Source: CAYSUS01 sp964434165 (GTDB taxonomy: Bacteria > Planctomycetota > Planctomycetia > Pirellulales > Thermoguttaceae). Taken from it: 14,641 nucleotides of DNA. The position numbers and the translations under genes are program-made. The DNA lies in assembly GCA_964434165.1 (NCBI GenBank), contig CAYSUS010000144.1:1-14641 (forward strand), in the 5' to 3' direction. The notes below the pieces were generated by a model. The model was not told the DNA's origin, did not search any database, and saw nothing but the letters and a program-made list of their open reading frames with translations. Below, one piece after another: positions 1-4,472 of the stretch (positions are counted from its first letter, which is position 1; each line of letters opens with the position of its first letter).

Positions 1-77
1 CGGATCTCCACGACCACGATCGTAATGTCATCGTTGATGACAATACTCTCGTTCTTCTTACGGGATAGAACCAACAT
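1..77 (-). CDS. csrA: CsrA carbon storage regulator (N-terminal part, runs off left edge)
   Basis: Reading leftward from an ATG at 77-75, the 25 complete codons begin MLVLSRKKNESIVIN and continue DDITIVVVEI, the signature N-terminus of CsrA/RsmA, including the Arg at position 6 and the first two beta strands. CsrA is a small dimeric cytoplasmic RNA-binding protein that represses or stabilises mRNAs by binding GGA motifs, often over ribosome binding sites. The rest of the roughly 60-80 residue protein lies outside the window. The start is well supported: GAAGGAA lies six bases upstream of the ATG, and a sigma70-type promoter lies about 90 bases further up. The gene is divergent from nuoI across a 514-bp spacer. 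The GGA in its own Shine-Dalgarno site makes autoregulation possible, which is inference. Confidence 0.93.
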   Translation of the reverse strand, partial: MLVLSRKKNESIVINDDITIVVVEI

Positions 78-83
78 CGTACG

Positions 84-90
84 TTCCTTC
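84..90 (-). promoter_or_regulatory. Ribosome binding site of csrA
   Basis: On the minus strand this reads GAAGGAA, six bases before the csrA ATG, a close match to the anti-Shine-Dalgarno complement at ideal spacing. It decides the csrA start. It also contains a GGA triplet of the sort CsrA binds. Confidence 0.75.
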
Positions 91-169
91 GCCCCGTTGC
101 CAAGGTTCCCCGAAAGTCCGTCCCGGATGGGAGCGACCCCGCTGCGCGCAGGGAACCTGCTGTCATTCG

Positions 170-198
170 AGCATACTCTCCGGGGTTGGCACAGTCAA
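170..198 (-). promoter_or_regulatory. Candidate sigma70-type promoter of csrA
   Basis: On the minus strand TTGACT (198-193) is followed after exactly 17 bases by TATGCT (175-170). This is the best housekeeping promoter match in the window. Transcription would start near 163 and give a leader of about 86 nt before the csrA ATG. Confidence 0.6.
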
Positions 199-244
199 GC
201 AAACACTTGCAGGAACCCGCAGTTTCTCACCGCTCGGCATGCGA

Positions 245-269
245 TTTGTCGCAGCATCTGCACGACAAA
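245..269. promoter_or_regulatory. Dyad TTTGTCG-N11-CGACAAA, operator-like
   Basis: Perfect 7-bp arms at 245-251 and 263-269 have centres 18 bp apart. Inside them CAG (252-254) and CTG (258-260) can extend the stem, with two bases bulged. It lies 47 bp upstream of the csrA -35 element. It could be a protein-binding site or an RNA hairpin; nothing identifies the partner. Confidence 0.35.
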
Positions 270-394
270 CGTCACCCATGCACCCACCACTTAGGGGGTT
301 AAGGACCGTCGATTACTACGACCATCTTAACAAGGCCAAAGCCATGCACGTGCGGGCACCGCGGACCACCCATCCAGTACAGCAAATTACAGCC

Positions 395-413
395 AAAAAA
401 GGGGTTTCACCCC
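395..413 (-). terminator. Terminator-like hairpin with T-tract, minus strand, no obvious gene
   Basis: On the minus strand GGGG (413-410), a TGAAA loop and CCCC (404-401) are followed by TTTTTT (400-395), the layout of a short intrinsic terminator. A second GC hairpin (449-420) sits just before it. No minus-strand coding gene lies upstream, so it would end either stray transcription from the nuoI side or a small unannotated RNA. The stem is only four bp. Confidence 0.35.
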
Positions 414-419
414 CCGACT

Positions 420-449
420 CCCCCGAGCCGAACGGTTCTTCCTCGGGGG
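420..449. repeat. 8-bp inverted repeat (hairpin)
   Basis: CCCCCGAG (420-427) and CTCGGGGG (442-449) are perfect complements separated by 14 bases. The GC-rich stem would be stable as RNA on either strand. It neighbours the T-tract hairpin at 395-413. Confidence 0.5.
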
Positions 450-501
450 CGGCTACGGGTCGGTCGCCTCTCCGCGGTGCGTGGCCGAGAGAACCGCTCA
501 G

Positions 502-532
502 GCCGGGTCGCGAAAGTCCTTGTTGACCCGGC
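502..532. promoter_or_regulatory. 8-bp dyad overlapping the nuoI -35 region (candidate operator)
   Basis: GCCGGGTC (502-509) and GACCCGGC (525-532) are perfect inverted repeats with centres 23 bp apart. The right arm overlaps the TTGTTGACC stretch that would serve as the nuoI -35 region. That placement is typical of a repressor or activator site; no regulator can be named. Confidence 0.35.
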
Positions 533-547
533 AGGCATTCCTATAAT
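520..547 (+). promoter_or_regulatory. Candidate promoter of nuoI
   Basis: A perfect TATAAT (542-547) lies 45 bp before the nuoI GTG. TTGTTG (520-525) sits 16 bp upstream of it. The better-looking TTGACC (523-528) would be only 13 bp away, which is too short. The start would be near 554, directly ahead of an AAGGGC/GCCCTT hairpin with a TTTTT run (557-579) in the short leader. Confidence 0.5.
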
Positions 548-591
548 GGGGATTGTAAGGGCGCCTCGATGCCCTTTTTGGGGGTCTTCGC

Positions 592-1137
592 GTGGGCTTC
601 TCACGGACGGCGTTAGGCCGTTGGTTTCGCAATATCTTCTCGGCGGTCGGCACCGTGGCCGAGGCGCTGTGGGTGACGGTTCGCTCCTGGCTCGTTACGT
701 ACGATCCCCAGCGCGGCACCTTCACCGAGCGGTACGAATACCCCGAGCTACCCGCCGAGGTGAGCGACCGCTTCCGCGGGTTCCACCGCTTCGATCTGAC
801 AACGTGCATCGCCTGCGAACGATGCGCCCGCGACTGCCCGGTGGATTGCATCTACATCGGCAAGGAGAAGGTAGGGGGCCGGAAGGGGTTTCGGGTGACG
901 AGCTTCGTCATCGACTACACGAAGTGCATGTTCTGCGCACTTTGTACGGAGAACTGCCCGGTTGACTGCATCTTCATGGGTTCGACCTATGACCTGAGCT
1001 GCTACGGCCGGGATGGCTGCGTCGTGGATTTCGCCCGACTGCCGCTCCACATCGCCTGGGGGCGTTCCACGCTCGACCCGACCGTGGTGGCCAAGTCCAA
1101 GGCCGTGGAGCAGCCCGTTCACGAGGGGCCCAATTAG
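592..1137 (+). CDS. nuoI: NADH-quinone oxidoreductase subunit I (2x 4Fe-4S)
   Basis: NuoI (181 aa) is the peripheral-arm subunit carrying clusters N6a and N6b, which pass electrons from NuoG towards the N2 cluster in NuoB. Two CxxCxxCxxxCP motifs are plain: Cys72/75/78/82 (CIACERCARDCP) and Cys112/115/118/122 (CMFCALCTENCP), each followed by VDCI. An N-terminal amphipathic stretch (about 5-35) fits the membrane-anchoring helices of the family. GTG592 is the only possible start, since an in-frame TAA lies at 556-558 with no start codon between; a GGGG stretch about eight bases upstream serves as a weak Shine-Dalgarno site. Normally nuoI lies between nuoH and nuoJ. Here it is 2.2 kb upstream of nuoA with its own promoter, next to csrA, and is followed by a DUF2203 gene 58 bp on. 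Confidence 0.96.
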   Translation: MGFSRTALGRWFRNIFSAVGTVAEALWVTVRSWLVTYDPQRGTFTERYEYPELPAEVSDRFRGFHRFDLTTCIACERCARDCPVDCIYIGKEKVGGRKGFRVTSFVIDYTKCMFCALCTENCPVDCIFMGSTYDLSCYGRDGCVVDFARLPLHIAWGRSTLDPTVVAKSKAVEQPVHEGPN

Positions 1138-1195
1138 CAGGCGGGGTCCCGGGGTTCATACCCAACCTGCGGGTGGGAAAGGAGTAGAGGAAGGC

Positions 1196-1669
1196 ATGTC
1201 CAGCAGGACCAAGGCCCGTCGGACGTACTTCACGCCTGACGAAGCGAACGCGTGTCTGCCATTGGTGCGTGCGATCGTCCGCGACATGGTCGCCCTTGGC
1301 CGGGACGTGGTGGATCGTCGCGAGCGGCTCTCGTTCTTGCAGCACCGGACGGGGCCGGGCGCCGGTGCCTTCTATAGCGAGGAGCTCGGCCAGATCGAGG
1401 CCGACCTGGCGAGCGACTCCGACCGGCTTCGCGAGTACGTTCGGGAACTGGAGGACCTGGGGGTCGAGCCCAAGAGCGTGACGGAGGGACTCGTCGATTT
1501 CCCGGCGAGAATGCAGGGACGCGACGTCTATCTGTGCTGGAAGCCCTCCGAGCCGGAGGTCTTGTACTGGCACGAGGTCAACGCCGGGTTTGCCGGGCGA
1601 CGCCCTTTGCTCGAAATGGCCGGCGCGCCTGGCTCGGCCGCCGCGGACGCGCCGGACGCCGAGAACTGA
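1196..1669 (+). CDS. DUF2203 family protein
   Basis: This 157-aa cytoplasmic protein matches my memory of the DUF2203 family: it opens with RTYFTPDEANACLPLVRAIV (residues 9-28), has a central helical region, and ends with the hallmark block GLVDFPARMQGRDVYLCW (98-115) and YWHEVNAGFAGRRPL (124-138). The family has no established function that I know of. The conserved Trp-His pair and acidic residues look like a small ligand or metal site, but that is inference. ATG1196 is chosen because AAAGGAG and GAGG lie just upstream and the family homology begins a few residues in; the frame is open further upstream only through nuoI. It follows nuoI by 58 bp and is probably cotranscribed. The last 17 residues are Ala/Pro-rich and not part of the domain. 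Confidence 0.88.
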   Translation: MSSRTKARRTYFTPDEANACLPLVRAIVRDMVALGRDVVDRRERLSFLQHRTGPGAGAFYSEELGQIEADLASDSDRLREYVRELEDLGVEPKSVTEGLVDFPARMQGRDVYLCWKPSEPEVLYWHEVNAGFAGRRPLLEMAGAPGSAAADAPDAEN

Positions 1670-2055
1670 GTCGCCTTGGGTGATTGCGGGAAGAGGCCGG
1701 CCCCCTTCTGGCCAAACGGACCGAAGGCTGCTTCGCACAAAGGGGGGTCCTGACCGCTTCTCCCACCCGGGATCGTGCACGGCGACTCGGGTCGGGGCGA
1801 AACGCCGGATGCGATCCCGCGAGTCCGCGCCGATCTACCGCCGTGGATACCTCGCCCCGCGCGGTCCGGCAACGGCCTGGCGTCAAGCTCGATCGCCTCT
1901 GCCGACCGATTCTGCGGCCTTTGACGGCGCTGCGGCCTCGGCACTGTTTGGCGCCGCGCCGCGCGAGCCATTCTCCTGCGCCAGGCATAGGTTACACTTG
2001 ACTACTGCACATTTTGCGACGCGACGCTGTACGGCCGCCTGCGAGGGCCTGAGCC
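1670..2055. other. Gene-free spacer between DUF2203 gene and pentapeptide gene
   Basis: This 386-bp stretch shows no recognisable protein on either strand. It contains an 8-bp dyad CGGGATCG/CGATCCCG (1768-1775 and 1812-1819) with GGCG/CGCC nested inside (1781-1784 and 1803-1806), which could fold as RNA. The only AT-richer patch, around 1988-2030, might hold the promoter of the next gene, but no clear -35/-10 pair with correct spacing is seen. Confidence 0.6.
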
Positions 2056-2058
2056 CTG
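2043..2058 (+). promoter_or_regulatory. Shine-Dalgarno GAGGG and CTG start codon of the pentapeptide gene
   Basis: GAGGG at 2043-2047 is eight bases from CTG2056. This decides between the CTG start and the later ATG at 2119, which lacks any purine-rich site at proper spacing. CTG is a rare but documented bacterial start codon. Confidence 0.45.
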
Positions 2059-2526
2059 ATCCAGATCAAACACAAAACCACCGGCGAAGTCCTCTACCTG
2101 GTCGATGCCCGGGACCTCATGGGCGCCGACCTGAGCGGGGCTCCGTTGGGGGGCGCGAACCTGGGGCGCCGCAATCTCTCGCGCGTGAACCTCGATGCGG
2201 CCGATCTCCAGGAGGCCGACCTGGCGTTCTCGATGCTCTACAACGCCCGGCTGGTGGCGGCCAGGCTGAATCGCGCGGAGCTCCGGGGCACCGCCCTGAA
2301 CGCCTCGGACCTGACCGGGGCCGACCTCTCCGGGGCCAACCTCTACCACACCAGCCTGTTCAACTGCGACCTGACCAGGGCCCGGCTGACCGGCGCCACG
2401 CTCACCGGGGCAGACCTTTCGGGCGCGCTGTTGACCGAGTGCGACCTGACCGACGCGCGGTTCGACGAAGAGACGCGGTGGCCGGACGACTTCGACCCCA
2501 CGGCCCTTGGGGCCACGCTCGCATAG
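2056..2526 (+). CDS. Pentapeptide-repeat protein, probable CTG start
   Basis: From about residue 23 the protein is built of tandem A(D/N)LXX pentapeptides (GADLSGAPLGGANLG, then GADLSGANLYHTSL and LTGADLSGALL). These fold as a right-handed quadrilateral beta helix. Function is unknown; members range from gyrase-protecting mimics to structural proteins. The tail RFDEETRWPDDFDP is a common ending for such proteins. The first ATG is at 2119, but the frame stays open back to a TGA at 2050-2052. The 21 codons between encode xIQIKHKTTGEVLYLVDARDL, which looks like the usual N-terminus of these proteins. GAGGG (2043-2047) is eight bases ahead of CTG2056, whereas ATG2119 has no Shine-Dalgarno site. 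I therefore place the start at CTG2056 (156 aa); the conservative alternative is ATG2119 (135 aa). Confidence 0.8.
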   Translation: MIQIKHKTTGEVLYLVDARDLMGADLSGAPLGGANLGRRNLSRVNLDAADLQEADLAFSMLYNARLVAARLNRAELRGTALNASDLTGADLSGANLYHTSLFNCDLTRARLTGATLTGADLSGALLTECDLTDARFDEETRWPDDFDPTALGATLA

Positions 2527-2546
2527 CTTTCGGCCCGACGAAACTC

Positions 2547-2569
2547 GAAGCCCGAAGCGTCAGCGAGGG
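2547..2569 (+). repeat. Dispersed 23-bp repeat, copy 1 (GAAGCCCGAAGCG...)
   Basis: The 23 bp begin GAAGCCCGAAGCGTCAGC and end GAGGG. A second copy, matching at 20 of 23 positions, lies in opposite orientation at 3164-3186. Its core GCCCGAAGCG (2550-2559) also has a perfect inverted match at 2611-2620. I recall this motif as abundant in planctomycete intergenic DNA; copy number here cannot be judged from one window. Confidence 0.65.
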
Positions 2570-2644
2570 ATCTCCAGACCTGGGCTTCACGGCGGGCCGA
2601 AGGACCCGAACGCTTCGGGCGCAGGCGGGGCCACCATCCTGGGA

Positions 2645-3022
2645 ATGACGCAGAGACTTCTTGCGCATTTGCAGGTCGATGAGAGACGCAGGCGACGGCA
2701 CGCTCGATGGTTGACCGGGTGGCCGGAACAGGAGTCCGAGGAGAAAGCGGAGTTGTCTCCGTTGCCTCGGTTTCTTCAGGAACGAGTCGTGCATGTCCTT
2801 CTCACCAAGGCCTCCGGCATCACCGACGTCGTCGTCGGCGCGGCGATTGAAGTCCACAAGGACAGGGGCCCCGGATTGCTCGGGTCGATCTGCGCGTGGT
2901 GCCTTACGATGGAGCTTCGGCTGTGGGGCCACCCGGTGCAGGGCCAGGACTTCAGATTCCATGCCCTGAAGCGGACGGAAGGGGCGTCAAGACAGGTTCT
3001 TCCCGGGGCCGACCGGGATTGA
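2645..3022 (+). pseudogene. GxxExxY-family protein remnant (truncated, frameshifted)
   Basis: Residues encoded at about 2801-2960 read LTKASGITDVVVGAAIEVHK then DRGPGLLGSICAWCLTMELR and LWGHPVQGQ. This matches the N-terminal half of GxxExxY proteins, whose consensus has IGAAIEVHKxLGPGLLExxYExxLxxEL and then RQxxxPxxYKGV. The signature Gly-x-x-Glu-x-x-Tyr is spoiled (GSICAWC). After GQ the frame loses similarity, while the +1 frame gives LQIPCPEADGRGVKTG, resembling the missing next strand, so a frameshift near 2945 is likely. The C-terminal half (the ELKAVE region) is absent and the frame stops at 3020-3022. The first 50 codons from ATG2645 have no family match. GxxExxY genes are mobile, function poorly known. 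A dead copy is the best reading. Confidence 0.65.
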
Positions 3023-3039
3023 GACCGCAAAGGAGGCGA

Positions 3040-3069
3040 AGGCAACGGAGGCCTCCCACTCCGTTGCCT
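3040..3069. repeat. 11-bp perfect inverted repeat (hairpin)
   Basis: AGGCAACGGAG (3040-3050) pairs with CTCCGTTGCCT (3059-3069) around an 8-base loop. It has no following T-run, so it is not a classical intrinsic terminator. The right arm repeats, as CTCCGTTGCCTC, at 2757-2768. Similar sequence commonly flanks GxxExxY genes in my recollection, so it may be the end of that cassette. Confidence 0.6.
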
Positions 3070-3163
3070 CCGTTCTCTCCTGTTTGGATCAGCCGCCAGA
3101 CTACCCAGAATGGCGGAGTTGTTCTGGGCTCGTTCCTTAGCGGATCGTGCGCAGGCCGCGCTG

Positions 3164-3186
3164 CCCTCGCCAACGCTACGGGCTTC
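3164..3186 (-). repeat. Dispersed 23-bp repeat, copy 2 (inverted)
   Basis: Read on the minus strand it begins GAAGCCCGTAGCG and ends GCGAGGG. It matches copy 1 (2547-2569) at 20 of 23 positions and faces the opposite way, so the two copies bracket the GxxExxY remnant. Confidence 0.6.
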
Positions 3187-3212
3187 CAGGGGCAGCCACT
3201 CCGGCCACTGCC

Positions 3213-3240
3213 TTGCAACCGCGCTCAGATGCCCTAAAAT
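3213..3240 (+). promoter_or_regulatory. Candidate promoter of the nuoA operon
   Basis: TTGCAA (3213-3218) and TAAAAT (3235-3240) are separated by 16 bp and lie 51 bp before the nuoA ATG. The -10 hexamer sits inside a small palindrome, GCCC (3231-3234) and GGGC (3241-3244), which could be a binding site or chance. No other promoter-like pair is seen before the ten-gene run. Confidence 0.5.
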
Positions 3241-3291
3241 GGGCGTTTCCACTGCGCGGTTCCCCCGCCCAACGAGGCACCCCACGCCACC

Positions 3292-3912
3292 ATGAGCCCG
3301 ACTTCGATCGTCGCCTATTTGGCGCTGTTCGCCTCCGTGGGGTTTGCATTCCTGTTCGTGTCGCTGTGCATCGGCCGGCTGCTCCGCCCGCAGTCCCCTT
3401 CCGCGGCCAAGCTGGCGACCTACGAGTGCGGCGAGCCGTCGGTCGGGTCGAGCTACGTCCAGTTCGATCTCCGGTATTACGTCGTCGCCCTGGTATTCAT
3501 CATCTTCGACGTGGAGGTGGCCTTCTTCTTTCCCTGGGCCACGGTCTTCGGCAAGGCCACGACCCTCAAGGCCCAGGCCGTCGCGGCGGCCGCCTCCGAA
3601 GAGGCGGCGCAGGGCGAGGCCGGCGCGGCGACCGCGGAGGCCCTGAGCCCCGCGTCGCAACGCGCCTGGGAGGGCCTGCTGGCCGGGGCCTCCACCGAGG
3701 CGGCCGCCGCGGCGGCGGCTCCTTCGCCGGAGCAGGCCCAGCAGACGGGCCAGGCCCTGGCCCTGACCGCGATGCTCGACATCGCCGTGTTCTTCGGGGT
3801 GCTTATGGTGGGGTTCGCCTACGTCTGGTATCGGGGCGACCTCGACTGGGTGCGGGCGTTGCCGCGGCGGGCCCTCGGCGACTCCGGCGCCGGGGAGTCC
3901 CTCGCAGCATAG
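3292..3912 (+). CDS. nuoA: NADH-quinone oxidoreductase subunit A with Ala-rich insertion
   Basis: NuoA is a three-helix membrane subunit beside the quinone chamber. TM1 is residues 5-30. The conserved loop LATYECGEP (41-49) and FDLRYYVVALVFIIFDVEVA (58-77) follow, with Asp73 and Glu75 in TM2; TM3 is at 158-180 (LTAMLDIAVFFGVLMVGFAY). At 206 aa it is much longer than the usual 120-150. The excess is an Ala/Glu/Gln-rich stretch at about 88-155, between TM2 and TM3, with runs of Ala. It is in frame and flanked by intact conserved blocks, so it is an insertion, not a frameshift. The Shine-Dalgarno site is weak (GAGG, 14 bases upstream). It is first in the main operon. The next gene, 27 bp on, is nuoC; nuoB, the usual neighbour, is missing. 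Confidence 0.95.
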   Translation: MSPTSIVAYLALFASVGFAFLFVSLCIGRLLRPQSPSAAKLATYECGEPSVGSSYVQFDLRYYVVALVFIIFDVEVAFFFPWATVFGKATTLKAQAVAAAASEEAAQGEAGAATAEALSPASQRAWEGLLAGASTEAAAAAAAPSPEQAQQTGQALALTAMLDIAVFFGVLMVGFAYVWYRGDLDWVRALPRRALGDSGAGESLAA

Positions 3913-3939
3913 TCCCTTGGCGGAAAGCGGCGACCGACC

Positions 3940-4470
3940 ATGGAACCTCGGGCGATCATCCAGCGACTTCGCGAGCGGTTCGGGCCGTCCGTGGTCCGCG
4001 AGGACACCGAGGCCATCGATCCGTGGTTCGAGGTACACCCGGCGAGCCTTCACGCGGTTTGCGCCTTCCTCCGCGACGAGGCGGACCTCGACTTCCGCAT
4101 GCTCCACTGCATCACGGGCGTGGACTACCTCCAGACCGACCCCAAGAAGGCCGGGAAGACCGACTGGGATCCGCACCTGGAGGTGATCTATCACCTCTCG
4201 AGCCTGAAGCACCGGCACCGGATCGCGATGCGCGTGACGCTCCCGCGATGGAAGGACGGCGTCGAGGGCCGCGTGCCCGAGCTGCCCTCGGTGAGCGACC
4301 TGTGGCGCACCGCCGACTGGCACGAGCGCGAGGTGTATGATCTCGTCGGCGTGCGGTTCGTCGGTCATCCGGACCTGCGCCGCATCCTCTGCCCCGAGGA
4401 CTGGGAGGGCCATCCGCTGCGCAAGGACTACCAGATGCCGCTCCAGTATCACGGGATACGGGGGAGATAG
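3940..4470 (+). CDS. nuoC: NADH-quinone oxidoreductase subunit C
   Basis: NuoC (176 aa, standalone, not fused to NuoD) is a soluble subunit of the peripheral arm, packing against NuoD and helping form the quinone-reducing module. The family core is clear: LDFRMLHCITGVDYL (50-64), HLEVIYHLSSL (79-89) and the signature TADWHEREVYDLVGVRFVGH (124-143) followed by PDLRRILCPEDWEGHPLRKDY (144-164). Length is normal. ATG3940 is the natural start, with only a poor purine-rich stretch upstream. It follows nuoA by 27 bp and is followed by nuoD after two bases, which suggests translational coupling between C and D. Confidence 0.96.
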   Translation: MEPRAIIQRLRERFGPSVVREDTEAIDPWFEVHPASLHAVCAFLRDEADLDFRMLHCITGVDYLQTDPKKAGKTDWDPHLEVIYHLSSLKHRHRIAMRVTLPRWKDGVEGRVPELPSVSDLWRTADWHEREVYDLVGVRFVGHPDLRRILCPEDWEGHPLRKDYQMPLQYHGIRGR

Positions 4471-4472
4471 CC

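Larger units (their letters stand above)
78..591. other. Divergent csrA/nuoI intergenic spacer rich in dyad symmetries
   Basis: No convincing gene lies in this 514-bp spacer; the short open frames have no recognisable sequence. It holds the csrA promoter, the nuoI promoter and several inverted repeats. These include a 7-bp dyad TTTGTCG/CGACAAA (245-251 and 263-269) and GTTAAG/CTTAAC (298-303 and 326-331). A GGGG/CCCC hairpin with a T-tract on the minus strand spans 395-413, and an 8-bp dyad CCCCCGAG/CTCGGGGG lies at 420-427 and 442-449. A second 8-bp dyad overlaps the nuoI -35 region. The density suggests regulation or a small RNA; neither can be shown from the sequence alone. Confidence 0.7.
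2527..3291. other. Degenerate 765-bp spacer between pentapeptide gene and nuoA
   Basis: No intact gene is seen. The stretch holds two inverted copies of a 23-bp dispersed repeat near its ends, a GxxExxY-type gene remnant, a 12-bp direct repeat (2757-2768 and 3059-3070), an 11-bp-stem hairpin (3040-3069), a 6-bp-stem hairpin (3093-3116) and the nuoA promoter. It looks like eroded accessory DNA dropped between two parts of the nuo locus. Confidence 0.65.

Noticed and set aside
181..200. Possible sigma54 promoter (TTGGCAC followed by AGCA)
   Set aside because: The GG and GC elements are 9 bp apart instead of 10, and the TTGC block is absent. The same bases fit the csrA -35 element better.
557..579. 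AAGGGC/GCCCTT hairpin with TTTTT as a terminator or attenuator before nuoI
   Set aside because: It would begin only a few bases after the predicted start of transcription, too early for normal termination of that transcript, and the stem is 6 bp. It could act on upstream read-through, but no plus-strand gene lies upstream in the window.
407..604. Small minus-strand open frame (65 codons) in the csrA-nuoI spacer
   Set aside because: Arg/Pro-rich translation without similarity, no Shine-Dalgarno site, and it overlaps the nuoI promoter and start.
1768..1819. Nested dyad CGGGATCG/CGATCCCG with GGCG/CGCC as a structured RNA
   Set aside because: Long loop and short arms in very GC-rich DNA; chance pairing is likely and no known RNA family is recognised.
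2776..4452. A 558-codon minus-strand open frame across the spacer, nuoA and nuoC
   Set aside because: It runs antisense through two conserved genes and through repeat DNA; low-complexity composition and no family match.
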